Of a stretch of DNA of 64,000 nt, positions 36,242 through 44,619 are shown one piece after another. Below the pieces are notes generated by a model. The model ran no database searches. It saw only the letters and a program-made list of their open reading frames with translations, and had not been told where the DNA came from. Both the position numbers and the translations under genes were made by a program. This DNA comes from an uncultured Gammaproteobacteria bacterium (lineage in GTDB: Bacteria > Pseudomonadota > Gammaproteobacteria > HyVt-429). How positions within the stretch are numbered: the stretch's first letter is position 1; each line of letters starts with the position of its first letter. Location: positions 1-64,000 of the forward strand of contig CAMYOD010000003.1 of NCBI GenBank assembly GCA_947259975.1, read 5' to 3'.

Positions 36242-36270
36242 ATAGCGGGCCTCGTGCCCGCTATTTTTTT
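36242..36270 (+). terminator. Rho-independent terminator after fimT-like gene
   Basis: ATAGCGGGC (36242-36250) pairs perfectly with GCCCGCTAT (36256-36264) around CTCGT, followed by seven T. The stop codon of the convergent FKBP gene (36261-36263, minus strand) lies inside the stem, so one sequence serves both genes. Confidence 0.88.
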
Positions 36271-36968
36271 ATCTCGAGCAACTCGATGTCGAAGACCAGG
36301 GTCTCGTTCGGGCCGATGGCATCCCCTGCTCCCTCCGGACCGTAGGCCAGATGTGAAGGAATAAACACCTGCCACTTGGAGCCTGTCGGCATCAGCGGCA
36401 GGATTTCCTGCCAACCCTGAATCACACCTGTGACCGGAAACGTCGTCGGCTCGCCGCGACCATGCGAACTGTCGAACTCAGTACCGTCGATAAGCGTGCC
36501 GGTGTAATGCACCGTCACCGTATCAGAGTCTTTCGGCTTGGCACCCTCACCCTTCGTGACGACCCGATACTGCAATCCGGAGGGCAGTTCGACTACACCC
36601 GCCTTGACCTTGTTCGCCTCGAGAAACTCGCGGCCGGCCGTTTCGTTTTTGCTCGCCCGCTGACTGCGGTCTTCGAGACGCTGTTTCTGGTATGCAACGA
36701 TCTCTGCCTTACGTTCCGCGTCATTCAGCCGGCCCGTTTCGCCCGCCAACGCATCGCGCATTCCGGCAGCGGCAATATCTGCATCCACGCTCAAGCCATC
36801 TTCCTTCAATTGTTCGCCCATGCTGTAGCCCACCGTATAGCTGAGCCTCTGCTCCGGCGTACCAAGCTCGCCAGCCGTCTTGGGAGCGGTTTCCATTTCC
36901 AGTGCCTGAGGCTCACATGCGGTGATCGCCAAAGTGGCAACTGCAACCATAACCAAATTCTGCTTCAT
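36261..36968 (-). CDS. FKBP-type peptidyl-prolyl isomerase, lipoprotein (FkpA/Mip-like)
   Basis: A 235-residue Mip/FkpA-type foldase. A lipoprotein signal (VAVATLAITACEPQ) precedes the N-terminal dimerisation helices (RLSYTVGYSMGEQLKEDGLS, YQKQRLEDRSQRASKNE). The FKBP domain follows (about 130-235; SGLQYRVVTKGEGAKP, DTVTVHYTGTLIDGTEFDSS, GVIQGWQEILPLM, IPSHLAYG). It catalyses prolyl isomerisation and assists folding of exported proteins. Lipidation would anchor it in a membrane. Confidence 0.93.
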   Translation of the reverse strand: MKQNLVMVAVATLAITACEPQALEMETAPKTAGELGTPEQRLSYTVGYSMGEQLKEDGLSVDADIAAAGMRDALAGETGRLNDAERKAEIVAYQKQRLEDRSQRASKNETAGREFLEANKVKAGVVELPSGLQYRVVTKGEGAKPKDSDTVTVHYTGTLIDGTEFDSSHGRGEPTTFPVTGVIQGWQEILPLMPTGSKWQVFIPSHLAYGPEGAGDAIGPNETLVFDIELLEIKK

Positions 36969-37033
36969 ACAATCGTCCCTCGTTACGATGCGTGTTGACG
37001 TGGCTCGGTCGGCCGAAGCCGCCGCATATTGTA

Positions 37034-37134
37034 TAGGGACCCGGGACGAGTAGCGAGCATCGAGGCCTGGACCGGCGCGGTCGCGTCACGTGAAGCTCGG
37101 GTGAGGCTAACCTCGCCCCACGTCCCTCGCCCCT
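37034..37134. repeat. GAGGGACGAG-type intergenic repeat, family C
   Basis: GGGACGAGTAGCGAGCATCG (37042-37061) and, inverted, CCACGTCCCTCGCCCC (37117-37132). Similar GGGACGAGG/CCTCGTCCC words occur at 39169-39190, 39286-39324, 41998-42026, 55788-55822, 61688-61700 and 63388-63406, all intergenic. Confidence 0.5.
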
Positions 37135-37210
37135 GCCCTATTAGTCCGGGGCCACATAGTGAGACCTTACTTCGCGGCAGAGGCGAGTCTTCTTGCGGTT
37201 AGCCTATACT

Positions 37211-37237
37211 TAAAAGTGAACGACTGGCTGCCGATAA
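37211..37237 (+). promoter_or_regulatory. Sigma-28 (FliA) promoter before 86-residue orphan gene
   Basis: TAAAAGTG (37211-37218), exactly 11 bp, then GCCGATAA (37230-37237). The -10 is identical to the FliA consensus and the -35 TAAA core is intact. Predicted start near 37244, about 34 bp before the ATG, leaves room for the strong ribosome site. Confidence 0.65.
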
Positions 37238-37277
37238 CGTCTATAGATACAGGCCCAGGCGGCCCTGGAGGTGAGTT

Positions 37278-37538
37278 ATGCAATATCACTATCCGACCCC
37301 GCGCGAAGCCGGCGTGCGTATCCCAGCGCACCTGCGCAAGGAGCGATTTTGTGCGGGTTTTCTGCATGGACTGAGGGGCGGTCAGCTCGACGACGTCAAG
37401 TATTTTCGCCTGTCCTTCCGCGAGGGCTTTCGCGCCGCCAAACTCTACCTGCGCGAGATTCGCCGCCAGCGCGGCATTCTCAACTTCCCGATCCAGGGCC
37501 GTTTCCGCTTTCGAGCCGTCGCCGATACGCGACACTAA
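37278..37538 (+). CDS. Small basic protein under a putative FliA promoter
   Basis: An 86-residue, Arg-rich, cytoplasmic protein of no recognised family: MQYHYPTPREAGVRIPAHLR, ERFCAGFLHGLRGGQLDD, FRLSFREGFRAAKLYLREIR. It is a real gene by two signs: GGAGGTGAGTT directly precedes the ATG, and a FliA-type promoter lies 41 bp upstream. That places it in the motility or late-flagellar regulon by inference. It carries one cysteine and no membrane segment. Confidence 0.72.
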   Translation: MQYHYPTPREAGVRIPAHLRKERFCAGFLHGLRGGQLDDVKYFRLSFREGFRAAKLYLREIRRQRGILNFPIQGRFRFRAVADTRH

Positions 37539-37620
37539 GCTGGGGCAGAGACTGTAAGCCCCCGGCCTCGATTCACGGATGAACAGGCGCCGCAGAGGCG
37601 CACAGGAAGTCTGACGCTGG

Positions 37621-37665
37621 AAAGTTTCAAGTTGCAAGATACAGGGTACAAGTAAAATCCCTTGT
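37621..37665. repeat. ACAAGTT-type intergenic repeat, family A copy 2
   Basis: TTTCAAGTTGCAAGATACAG and GGTACAAGTAAAATCCCTTG share the CAAGTT/TACAAG words of the copies at 34519, 56477 and 58001. It directly precedes a family B element, as at 63500-63546. Confidence 0.6.
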
Positions 37666-37675
37666 CCCTGGGCAC

Positions 37676-37773
37676 CCGTCATTCCGGACACGCACAGCGT
37701 GATCCGGAATCCAGTAGAGGATAACGGGTCTCTGGATTCCGGGTTCGGTACTGCGTACCGCCCCGGAATGACG
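37676..37773. repeat. Palindromic GTCATTCCGG element, family B (complete copy)
   Basis: Starts CCGTCATTCCGGACACGC and ends CCCCGGAATGACG. Inside, GATCCGGAATCCAG mirrors CTGGATTCCGGG, so the roughly 98-bp unit folds on itself. A second complete copy is at 63546-63643 and partial ones at 53803-53841 and 42081-42138. A non-coding mobile or REP-like element is likely. Confidence 0.75.
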
Positions 37774-37893
37774 CAGGTAGAAACTATGCATGCGGTACGC
37801 TGTCCGTTGCCCCTGTTAATTTTCTCTTTACTCTTTTTTCTTGTCACTATTTAAGCCAAAATTCGTCACAGTAATCCGGCGCCGTGACATCCC

Positions 37894-38412
37894 ATGGTTT
37901 TCGACTATTACCATCGCCTGAACCGCACCGACCAGCGCATCTACCGCGACAGCGACAAGGTCGAGACCATTGTCCTGCCGGACCCCACTCTTCTGGCCCA
38001 ATACATCGCGGAACTTACCGACGCCCTGGCCGGCGACGATCGCGCCGCTACGGAGCGCAGCTGTCGCGCCATCGCCGATACCATCACCAAGCAGCTGGAA
38101 GTGCCGGCGGTACGGGTTAAGGTGCTGGCGGTACGCCCGCACAACGATTACGGCGAACTGCACGGCGATTACACCCTGCCCGAAGACGGCGAGCCGGCCC
38201 ATATCCGTCTATGGATGCGTACCGCACGGCGCAAGCAGGTGGTGGCCTTCCGCACCTTTCTGCGCACCCTGCTCCATGAACTATGTCACCACCTGGATTA
38301 CGCACACCTCAGGCTCGCCGATTCGTTCCACACCGAAGGCTTCTACAAGCGCGAGTCCGGCCTGTTCCGCCAGATCGTTCCCGACGCCGCCAAACCCACC
38401 GCACGCCGCTGA
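37894..38412 (+). CDS. Putative HExxH zinc metalloprotein
   Basis: A 172-residue cytoplasmic protein. The motif LHELCHHLDYAHLRLADSF gives HExxH, and HTEGFYKRESGLF downstream offers a third ligand. The middle (LEVPAVRVKVLAVRPHND, GELHGDYTLPEDGEPAHIRL, RKQVVAFRTFLRTLLHELCH) resembles small SprT-like or DUF-type metallopeptidases, but no family name is certain. No ribosome site is seen. Proteolysis is inferred only from the motif. Confidence 0.78.
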   Translation: MVFDYYHRLNRTDQRIYRDSDKVETIVLPDPTLLAQYIAELTDALAGDDRAATERSCRAIADTITKQLEVPAVRVKVLAVRPHNDYGELHGDYTLPEDGEPAHIRLWMRTARRKQVVAFRTFLRTLLHELCHHLDYAHLRLADSFHTEGFYKRESGLFRQIVPDAAKPTARR

Positions 38413-38431
38413 CCCGCGCGCCGGTAGCGAT

Positions 38432-38445
38432 TTGATCAATATCAA
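38432..38445 (+). promoter_or_regulatory. Perfect FNR/ANR box upstream of hsp20
   Basis: TTGATCAATATCAA equals the consensus TTGAT-N4-ATCAA. Centred at 38438.5, it would activate a start near 38480; a TATCCT (38467-38472) fits as the -10. The Hsp20 ATG is at 38600. Oxygen-limited induction of the chaperone is inferred. Confidence 0.7.
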
Positions 38446-38599
38446 AGACATACCCGGGGCGTAAGCCTATCCTTATGGCTGGGAACAAGCATATTCCGCA
38501 GCGGATGCTCGCCTATAGATTCAGGATGGATCAGGGACCGGGCCGGTGGCGGATCGGTCACCCCGACCGCCGTATCACAACCTTCAGCGGAGGTGAACC

Positions 38600-39079
38600 A
38601 TGGGCACGCGCGTACCAGTAAAACAGCGTGAAGAGCGTGCCGTCGAGACCACACGTCCATGGAGAATGTTTGAAGAGATGGAACGCTGGGCCGACGAAGT
38701 CTTTACCACCGATTGGCTGCGTCCGTTCCACTATCGTCGTCCGTTCATGCTTGCGGAGACATGGCCGCGGGTTGACGTCGTCGATCATGATGACTCAATC
38801 GAAGTTCGTGCCGCGCTTCCCGGCTACGCGAAGGACGAAGTGGAAGTGACCCTGACCGATCACACCGTGACGGTCGAGGGCCACAAGAAATCCGAGGAGA
38901 AAGAGGAAGAGGCGCAGTATTACCGGCATGAAATCCGCGCCGAAGATTTTGTGCGCACGGTGACCCTGCCGGAAGACGTCGATGAAATGAAGGCCGAAGC
39001 GACTTTCAGGGAAGGGATTCTCGAACTGACGGCACCGAAGCAGGCCCCGGCAAAACGCCGGACGCTTGAGATTCATTAG
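38600..39079 (+). CDS. Small heat-shock protein Hsp20
   Basis: A 159-residue alpha-crystallin-type holdase preventing aggregation of unfolded proteins. N-terminal arm: RPWRMFEEMERWADEVFTTD; alpha-crystallin domain about 55-150: WPRVDVVDHDDSIEVRAALP, GYAKDEVEVTLTDHTVTVEG, RTVTLPEDVDEMKAEATF, GILELTAPK. The C-terminal IxI motif is replaced by TLEIH. GGAGGTGAACC precedes the ATG. It stands alone between the HExxH gene and an M23 peptidase, with an FNR box upstream. Confidence 0.93.
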   Translation: MGTRVPVKQREERAVETTRPWRMFEEMERWADEVFTTDWLRPFHYRRPFMLAETWPRVDVVDHDDSIEVRAALPGYAKDEVEVTLTDHTVTVEGHKKSEEKEEEAQYYRHEIRAEDFVRTVTLPEDVDEMKAEATFREGILELTAPKQAPAKRRTLEIH

Positions 39080-39330
39080 ACAGACTAGCGGCGCCTGAAT
39101 AACGACAAATAGAAATGGGCGCTGGCAGAGCACCGCAGTGGGGGTCTGTGGTGCTCTTCTCGATTAAAGGGACGAGGGCCGAGTCGCGAGGAACGCGGCA
39201 CAATCACTGCAATTTTTGCAATCAATCCCAAACTGTAATTGGAATTCTGCCGATTTTCGCACCGAGGCGCGTTCCAGAAAGTTCTGTTCCTCGATACTGA
39301 TGCCTGGTTCCTCGTCCCTGGTCAATTTGA

Positions 39331-40710
39331 TCAAGACGCAGCCTTAAATTCAGATTCGGCTGCCTTGATCTTGTCCATCACCTTTTCCCGTACCCATTTG
39401 GGATCCCACCACTCGATGGGCGCCACCGGCACGCCGCGCACATAGATACCGTAATGCAGATGGTCGCCGCCGGCCAGGCCAGTCTCGCCACTGCGGCCCA
39501 CCGGCTGGCCTTTGCGCACCTCATCCCCCACGGCCACATCGATGGACGAAAGATGCGCGTAGAGACTGCACACGCCGAGGCCGTGATCCACGATCACCGT
39601 GTTGCCGTATATCCCCAGATCCTCGGCAAAGGTGATGATACCGTCGTTAGCCGCCTCTATGGGGTAACGCTTGGTCACCGCCAGGTCATAGCCGAGATGG
39701 TACGCGGTATCGATGGCGCGGCCGTTGTACATGTAGGTACGATGATCGGCGAACTGGGCCTCGACCTTGGAGTTCGTGAGTTGGCGAAAGGTCCCCTGCC
39801 ACAGACGCTTCGCCACTGAGTTACTGCAGACCTCATGGATGCGCTGGGCATTGTCGCGACGCATCTGATCGTTGACCCTGAGAAAGGCCGCCACCCGATC
39901 GCTGGGGTCGGTATCGCCAGGCAGTAGTGGAATGACCTTACGTTCGATAAAGTTGTCGCTGATGTTGATCTTGCGCTGGCGATACTGTTTGTCCTTGAAT
40001 ACGTAATAGAACCCGATGCGGCGCTGATTGCCCGCCGCGTCCTCCGCTACCACCTGCGGGCGCGCCTCCTTGGCCACGTCATAGGGGTGGGCGAAAAACG
40101 CCATATGCACCTGGGGATCGCTGAACTGCCCCGGGCTGCCGGGGAAGAAATACTCACCGATGGCCACCCCGCTGGACAGGGTGTCCGGCGAAGTCTTGTA
40201 GATGACCAGCCCGGCGCCACCGAAATTTACGTAATGGTCGCGGGTGATCACGTCCAGGCGCGGCGGCGTCAGATCCACGGTGACCGGCCTCTCGATCACC
40301 GTGCGATTGCCTTTACCGAGGCCCCACAGCGAACGGTCCACCGCGATCACCTGCAAGGTGGCGGCGCCTTCGAGTTTGCGCAGCTTCTTCGGGTCGAGGG
40401 TTACCTCGATGTCCCGATCGAACACAGGCTCCAGAGGCTGCTCGCTGTGCAACTGGGTCGTCGTCCCTTTCGCCTGCAACTCCACCGTCACCGCCTTCAA
40501 GCCGCGGCCGCGCTCGGCAATGCTGACCTTGAATGGCCGCAAGCCGATGGCGTCACCCGTCAGATCGATGGACACCTCCGGCGCGGTGCGCTCGATCAGC
40601 GGTAAGAAATACACCGCGCCGGCCACTGCACCGATGGCAAATAATATGAATAACACACGCCGGCCTTTCTTGGTCGACTGTCTTGGCATACCTGTCGCCA
40701 TACGTCCCAC
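39331..40710 (-). CDS. M23 family metallopeptidase, membrane-anchored
   Basis: A 459-residue cell-wall peptidase-like protein. One N-terminal membrane anchor (VLFILFAIGAVAGAVYFLPL) is followed by about 270 residues of Ig-like periplasmic strands. The LytM domain (about 320-450) has YHLGYDLAVTKRYPIEAAND, VDHGLGVCSLYAHLSSIDV and GDHLHYGIYVRG; the HxxxD and HxH zinc ligands are present. It may cut peptidoglycan cross-links. The GTG start follows AGGAGG at 4 bp, 11 bp after ispG, so they are probably co-transcribed. Confidence 0.9.
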   Translation of the reverse strand: MGRMATGMPRQSTKKGRRVLFILFAIGAVAGAVYFLPLIERTAPEVSIDLTGDAIGLRPFKVSIAERGRGLKAVTVELQAKGTTTQLHSEQPLEPVFDRDIEVTLDPKKLRKLEGAATLQVIAVDRSLWGLGKGNRTVIERPVTVDLTPPRLDVITRDHYVNFGGAGLVIYKTSPDTLSSGVAIGEYFFPGSPGQFSDPQVHMAFFAHPYDVAKEARPQVVAEDAAGNQRRIGFYYVFKDKQYRQRKINISDNFIERKVIPLLPGDTDPSDRVAAFLRVNDQMRRDNAQRIHEVCSNSVAKRLWQGTFRQLTNSKVEAQFADHRTYMYNGRAIDTAYHLGYDLAVTKRYPIEAANDGIITFAEDLGIYGNTVIVDHGLGVCSLYAHLSSIDVAVGDEVRKGQPVGRSGETGLAGGDHLHYGIYVRGVPVAPIEWWDPKWVREKVMDKIKAAESEFKAAS

Positions 40711-40721
40711 GGTTCCTCCTG

Positions 40722-41945
40722 CTACTTCTTTGCATATCGCGTCGCGACATAGTCGTCGACGATCTGTTGAAATTCTTCGGCAATGCGATCCCCCTTCAGG
40801 GTCACCGACTTTTCGCCGTCCACATACACCGGTGCCACCGGTTTCTCGCCGCTGCCCGGCAGGCTGATACCGATATCCGCATGCTTGCTCTCACCGGGGC
40901 CATTCACCACGCACCCCATGACTGCCACGGTCATCTCCTCCACCCCCGCGTACTGCTTGCGCCATTCCGGCATCATGTGGCGCAGGTGGCCCTGGATATC
41001 CTGCGCCAGCTTTTGAAAGTAGGTGCTGCTGGTGCGCCCGCACCCCGGGCAGGCGATCACCATTGGGGTGAACGAACGCAGCCCCATGGTCTGCAGGATC
41101 TCCTGCGCCACCACCACTTCCTGGGTACGGTCGCCGCCGGGCTCGGGGGTTAGGGAAATACGAATGGTGTCGCCGATGCCCTCCTGCAACAACACCGACA
41201 AGGCGGCGGTGGAAGCGACGATGCCTTTCGAGCCCATCCCGGCCTCGGTGAGCCCGAGGTGCAAGGGATAGTCACAACGCTGCGCCAGTGACCGATACAC
41301 CGCCACCAGATCCTGCACGCCACTGACCTTGCAGGAAATGATGATCTTGTCGTGCGCCAGTCCGATCTCCTCGGCCCGCACCGCGCTTTCCAGCGCCGAT
41401 ACGATCAAGGCCTCACGGGTGACGTCGACCGCATCCAACGGTTCGGCGCGTTGCGCGTTTTCGTCCATCATGCGCGTCGCCAACTCGGCGTCGAGACTGC
41501 CCCAGTTGGCGCCGATGCGCACCGGCTTGTCGTTGGCACAGGCCACCTCGATCATGGCGCTGAACTGCTCGTCCTTCTTCTTGCCGCGGCCCACGTTGCC
41601 CGGGTTGATGCGGTACTTGGCCAAGGCCTGGGCACATTCGGGAAACTGGCGCAGCAACCGATGGCCGTTGAAATGAAAATCCCCCACCAGGGGAACGTTC
41701 ACACCTTGCGCATCGAGGCCGGCCCGAATCGCCGGCACCGCCGCCGCAGCCTCGGCAGTATTCACCGTCACGCGCACCAATTCGGACCCGGCGCGGGCCA
41801 GATCCGCCACCTGCGCTACCGTGGCTGCCACCTCCGCGGTGTCGGTATTGGTCATGGATTGCACCACCACCGGGTGGTCGCCGCCGACGATCACATCCCC
41901 GACGGCAACGGGCACGGTCTGGCAGCGCTTGAGGGGTGAAGACAT
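40722..41945 (-). CDS. ispG: 4-hydroxy-3-methylbut-2-enyl-diphosphate synthase
   Basis: IspG (407 residues) reduces MEcPP to HMBPP in the non-mevalonate isoprenoid pathway with a [4Fe-4S] cluster. Start: [20 protein letters not shown]; middle: [36 protein letters not shown]; cluster cysteines in [14 protein letters not shown] and [15 protein letters not shown]. It is the classical bacterial form without the long insertion of the plant type. It begins a unit with the M23 gene. Confidence 0.97.
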   Translation of the reverse strand: MSSPLKRCQTVPVAVGDVIVGGDHPVVVQSMTNTDTAEVAATVAQVADLARAGSELVRVTVNTAEAAAAVPAIRAGLDAQGVNVPLVGDFHFNGHRLLRQFPECAQALAKYRINPGNVGRGKKKDEQFSAMIEVACANDKPVRIGANWGSLDAELATRMMDENAQRAEPLDAVDVTREALIVSALESAVRAEEIGLAHDKIIISCKVSGVQDLVAVYRSLAQRCDYPLHLGLTEAGMGSKGIVASTAALSVLLQEGIGDTIRISLTPEPGGDRTQEVVVAQEILQTMGLRSFTPMVIACPGCGRTSSTYFQKLAQDIQGHLRHMMPEWRKQYAGVEEMTVAVMGCVVNGPGESKHADIGISLPGSGEKPVAPVYVDGEKSVTLKGDRIAEEFQQIVDDYVATRYAKK

Positions 41946-42162
41946 GGAATAAGTGGGGTCAGAAACGATTAATTGCGTGGCGAATCATACCAGATACGAA
42001 AAGTGGCGAGTAACGAGTCTCGAGATTCCAGGATCCCGTCCTCTGGGGACAGCGGCGCCACGCTCGGTTATCCCGATTTCTGTCATGCCGGACGCCTGCT
42101 TCTACAGTGGCAGGCACAGCTGCGTGATCCGGAATTCAGTTCCGTTTGCTGAGCGGGACAGA

Positions 42163-42264
42163 GACTCCGGTAGACTCCCGCAAAGACCGTCGGCCGCAGG
42201 GACGCGGCCGTCGAGCCTACAGGGACGTATTTACGGCGTGTCTTTGCGGGAGTCTACCGGAGTC
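42163..42264. repeat. Long perfect inverted repeat with nested hairpin
   Basis: Two 25-bp arms, 42163-42187 and 42240-42264, are exact reverse complements (arm begins GACTCCGGTAGACTCCCGC). Inside, CGGCCGC (42191-42197) pairs with GCGGCCG (42204-42210), and GTATTTACGGCGT follows. It ends 8 bp from the lipoprotein stop, and could end its transcript. Looks like a non-autonomous mobile palindrome. Confidence 0.8.
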
Positions 42265-42271
42265 CACTGCC

Positions 42272-42811
42272 TTACTGACTGCTCTGCGACTCGATCCGAA
42301 ACATCCCCGCCAACGCGGCCTGCGCTTCCGCCACAGTCAGGTGATCACCGAGGGCGTAATCCGCCGCCTGGGCACACTCAATATACATCACATCCGGGTA
42401 GGTGTCGGATTGCAGATACAGACGAGTCTGGAAGAGATAAACAGTCTGCGCTCCATCACTGCCCACGTGTATCGACAGCCCGGCGACGTGAATTGGCAAT
42501 TGCGAAAACACCTCCTCGCCATACACCGCCCGGGTCACGGTGAAGGTCTGCGGCGGCACGGTGCGCGGCGTCTCGGCGACGGTGGCGACCAGAAACAGGC
42601 AATGGGGGTAGTATTGATCCAGAGCCCAGTAGGTCGGGGTCGCCCCGCCCTGGATGTACACAGACGCCGAACCCAGCGGGATTTGCAGCGGCTGTTCCAG
42701 CACCAGCCGTGTGCCGACGGGTATATTATAAAGGTAGGGCTTCGCCTGCACGGGCACGCCCTGGCAGCCGAACAAAAACGCGGCGACGAGTAGGGGAATG
42801 AATTGGGGCAT
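42272..42811 (-). CDS. Lipoprotein of unknown function
   Basis: A 179-residue protein with a lipoprotein signal (FIPLLVAAFLFGCQGVP) and a beta-rich body: IPVGTRLVLEQPLQIPLGSA, QYYPHCLFLVATVAETPRTV, PQTFTVTRAVYGEEVFSQLP, YLFQTRLYLQSDTYPDVMYI. No family recognised. ATG 42811 has a G-rich site at about 6 bp; the upstream ATG at 42841 is rejected because it breaks the signal. A mobile palindrome follows the stop by 8 bp. Confidence 0.75.
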   Translation of the reverse strand: MPQFIPLLVAAFLFGCQGVPVQAKPYLYNIPVGTRLVLEQPLQIPLGSASVYIQGGATPTYWALDQYYPHCLFLVATVAETPRTVPPQTFTVTRAVYGEEVFSQLPIHVAGLSIHVGSDGAQTVYLFQTRLYLQSDTYPDVMYIECAQAADYALGDHLTVAEAQAALAGMFRIESQSSQ

Positions 42812-42993
42812 CGCACACCCCCTCGGGGCACAAAAGAACATCGGGATAATTCCTTAGACCCCGACTATGCGGGATGTTCCCTGCAAAACAAAGGGACAGA
42901 GAACGGAGGGTGTAGGAGCGGTCCCTGGCCGCAAAAATCGATGCTGTGATTCATTCTCGACTCCGGGCGCCTTTTATTGCCATTATCCGTCCC

Positions 42994-43341
42994 ATGCCCG
43001 TCGACCTGTTCACCGTCACCGCGCCACTCATCATCCGCACCCGCGACGGCGCGAAGCGCCTGATGGCGGAACGCTTTCCCCATCCCGACGGCCTGCTGTT
43101 CTTCGAGCCCTTCTGGCGCGACAACGACCACCAGCCGGCGATTCACGTGATCGAAGGCGAACTCAAGGGCGACGGCCCATGGAAGGTGGGCGATGCGGTG
43201 GTGACGGTACTGAGCTGTGCGGACAGTGAACTCAACATGGAGTGGAATTATTGGCAGCAGGCGCTGATGGAAGGCGACAGCGTCTACCACGACCGGGACG
43301 CGACCCTGGACATGGCGCGCCAACACGGCGCGACTGTCTAG
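42994..43341 (+). CDS. Conserved hypothetical protein
   Basis: A 115-residue cytoplasmic protein. It reads MPVDLFTVTAPLIIRTRDGA, MAERFPHPDGLLFFEPFWRD, HVIEGELKGDGPWKVGDAVV, VLSCADSELNMEWNYWQQAL. Dense conserved-looking aromatic residues suggest a real small fold, but I do not recognise it. ATG 42994 is the likely start; one at 42946 lies in a poorer context. It precedes the TauE-type gene on the same strand by 66 bp and may be linked to it. Confidence 0.7.
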   Translation: MPVDLFTVTAPLIIRTRDGAKRLMAERFPHPDGLLFFEPFWRDNDHQPAIHVIEGELKGDGPWKVGDAVVTVLSCADSELNMEWNYWQQALMEGDSVYHDRDATLDMARQHGATV

Positions 43342-43407
43342 GGGCGAACCCTCGCCCGGTAGCGATCTTTGCGCGTGTATCTTTTTACTTTTCTCCGCGT
43401 TTGATCC

Positions 43408-44148
43408 ATGTCGGATCTGCTTTTCGCCCTGCCCATCCTGTTGATCGCCGCCTTCGCCCACGGCGCCCTGGGCTTTGGCTTTCCGCTGTTGTCCACGCCG
43501 TTGCTGGTGCTGGGCATGGACATCCGCAGCGCGATCCTACTGACCCTGATCCCCACCGTGTGCATCAACATGATCAGCTTCATCGGCGAAAAGGACTGGC
43601 GCGAGGCAGTGCGGCGCTTCTGGCCCATCCCGGCCTTCGCCATCGTCGGCAGTTTCGCCGGCACCCAGATCGTACTGACCAGCGACCCGGCGCCGTTTCG
43701 CCTGCTGCTGGCGCTCGCGGTCATCTCCTATCTGTTGGCCGAGCGCCTCGAGCGCAGCGATGCGGAACGGGTGGTGCCTGGCTGGGCCATGGCCCTGTTC
43801 GGCCTGGCAATCGGCGTGCTGGCCGGGCTGGTGAACGTGTTCGCGCCGCTGATCATCATTTTCGCGATGCAGACCCGCATGCAGCCGGAACTGATGGTGG
43901 CCACCTTCAACATCAGTTTTCTGACCAGCAAGTCGGGACAAATCGCCGGCTTCGTCTCCCGCGGCGCCTTTACCGGCCCGGAGGTGACCTTCGCCCTGTG
44001 GACGTTGCCATTGATCCTGTTGAGCCTGTGGGTGGGCATCCGTCTGCGCAAGAAGCTGGACGTCGAGACCTATACCAAGGCATTAAAGATCGCCCTGTGG
44101 ATCGTGGCACTGATCCTGATCGGGCAATGGGCGCTTACGTTTCGATGA
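43408..44148 (+). CDS. TauE/SafE-family membrane exporter
   Basis: A 246-residue permease with about 7-8 helices: LPILLIAAFAHGALGFGFPL, LLSTPLLVLGMDIRSAILLT, LIPTVCINMISF, FAIVGSFAGTQIVL, GLAIGVLAGLVNVFAPLIII. This family exports sulfite or sulfonate-derived anions; the true substrate is not readable. It overlaps the convergent VOC gene by 14 bp. No ribosome site is obvious. Confidence 0.88.
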   Translation: MSDLLFALPILLIAAFAHGALGFGFPLLSTPLLVLGMDIRSAILLTLIPTVCINMISFIGEKDWREAVRRFWPIPAFAIVGSFAGTQIVLTSDPAPFRLLLALAVISYLLAERLERSDAERVVPGWAMALFGLAIGVLAGLVNVFAPLIIIFAMQTRMQPELMVATFNISFLTSKSGQIAGFVSRGAFTGPEVTFALWTLPLILLSLWVGIRLRKKLDVETYTKALKIALWIVALILIGQWALTFR

Positions 44149-44506
44149 ATTCCAGCGCGTTGCCGTCCGGATCGCGGCAAAACAAGGCGCGCCGTCCGGA
44201 GCGACTGAGGGTGTAGCGCGCCCCGGCGCCGTCGAGACGCCGCTGCAGGTCATCCAGGTCATCCACCGCCACCGCGGTATGGCGATCGCGGCCGCCGTGT
44301 TCCACACGGCCTTCGCTGGGGTCCGGATTCGGTAACTCCAGCAAATGAATCTGCTGCGCACCGACCTCGAGCCAGGCACCGCGGAAACCGAGCTCCGGAC
44401 GTTGATCGCTCACCGTCATACCCAGCACGTCACGATAGAACGCCAGCGCTCGCTCGGTGTTCGCCACCAGCAGGCTCGAATGCAGGATGCCCGGGTAATT
44501 GACCAT
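44135..44506 (-). CDS. Glyoxalase/VOC-family protein
   Basis: A 123-residue protein with two beta-alpha-beta-beta-beta modules: GILHSSLLVANTERALAFYR, DVLGMTVSDQRPELGFRGAW, AVDDLDDLQRRLDGAGA, ALFCRDPDGNALEFIET. Metal ligands expected for the fold are present (H near 8, E at the end, H in DRHTAVAVDD). This group includes metal-dependent lyases and dioxygenases; substrate unknown. ATG 44506 is preferred to one 6 codons upstream. Confidence 0.85.
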   Translation of the reverse strand: MVNYPGILHSSLLVANTERALAFYRDVLGMTVSDQRPELGFRGAWLEVGAQQIHLLELPNPDPSEGRVEHGGRDRHTAVAVDDLDDLQRRLDGAGARYTLSRSGRRALFCRDPDGNALEFIET

Positions 44507-44619
44507 AAGCACCGACCTTATCAATCATCCATCAAGAATTGGAGCAAAAAGGGTGCTGGCCCCATTTTCTGCGATAATGGCGCGCACGATATTCTGTTGG
44601 CAGGCATTGGAGTATAACG

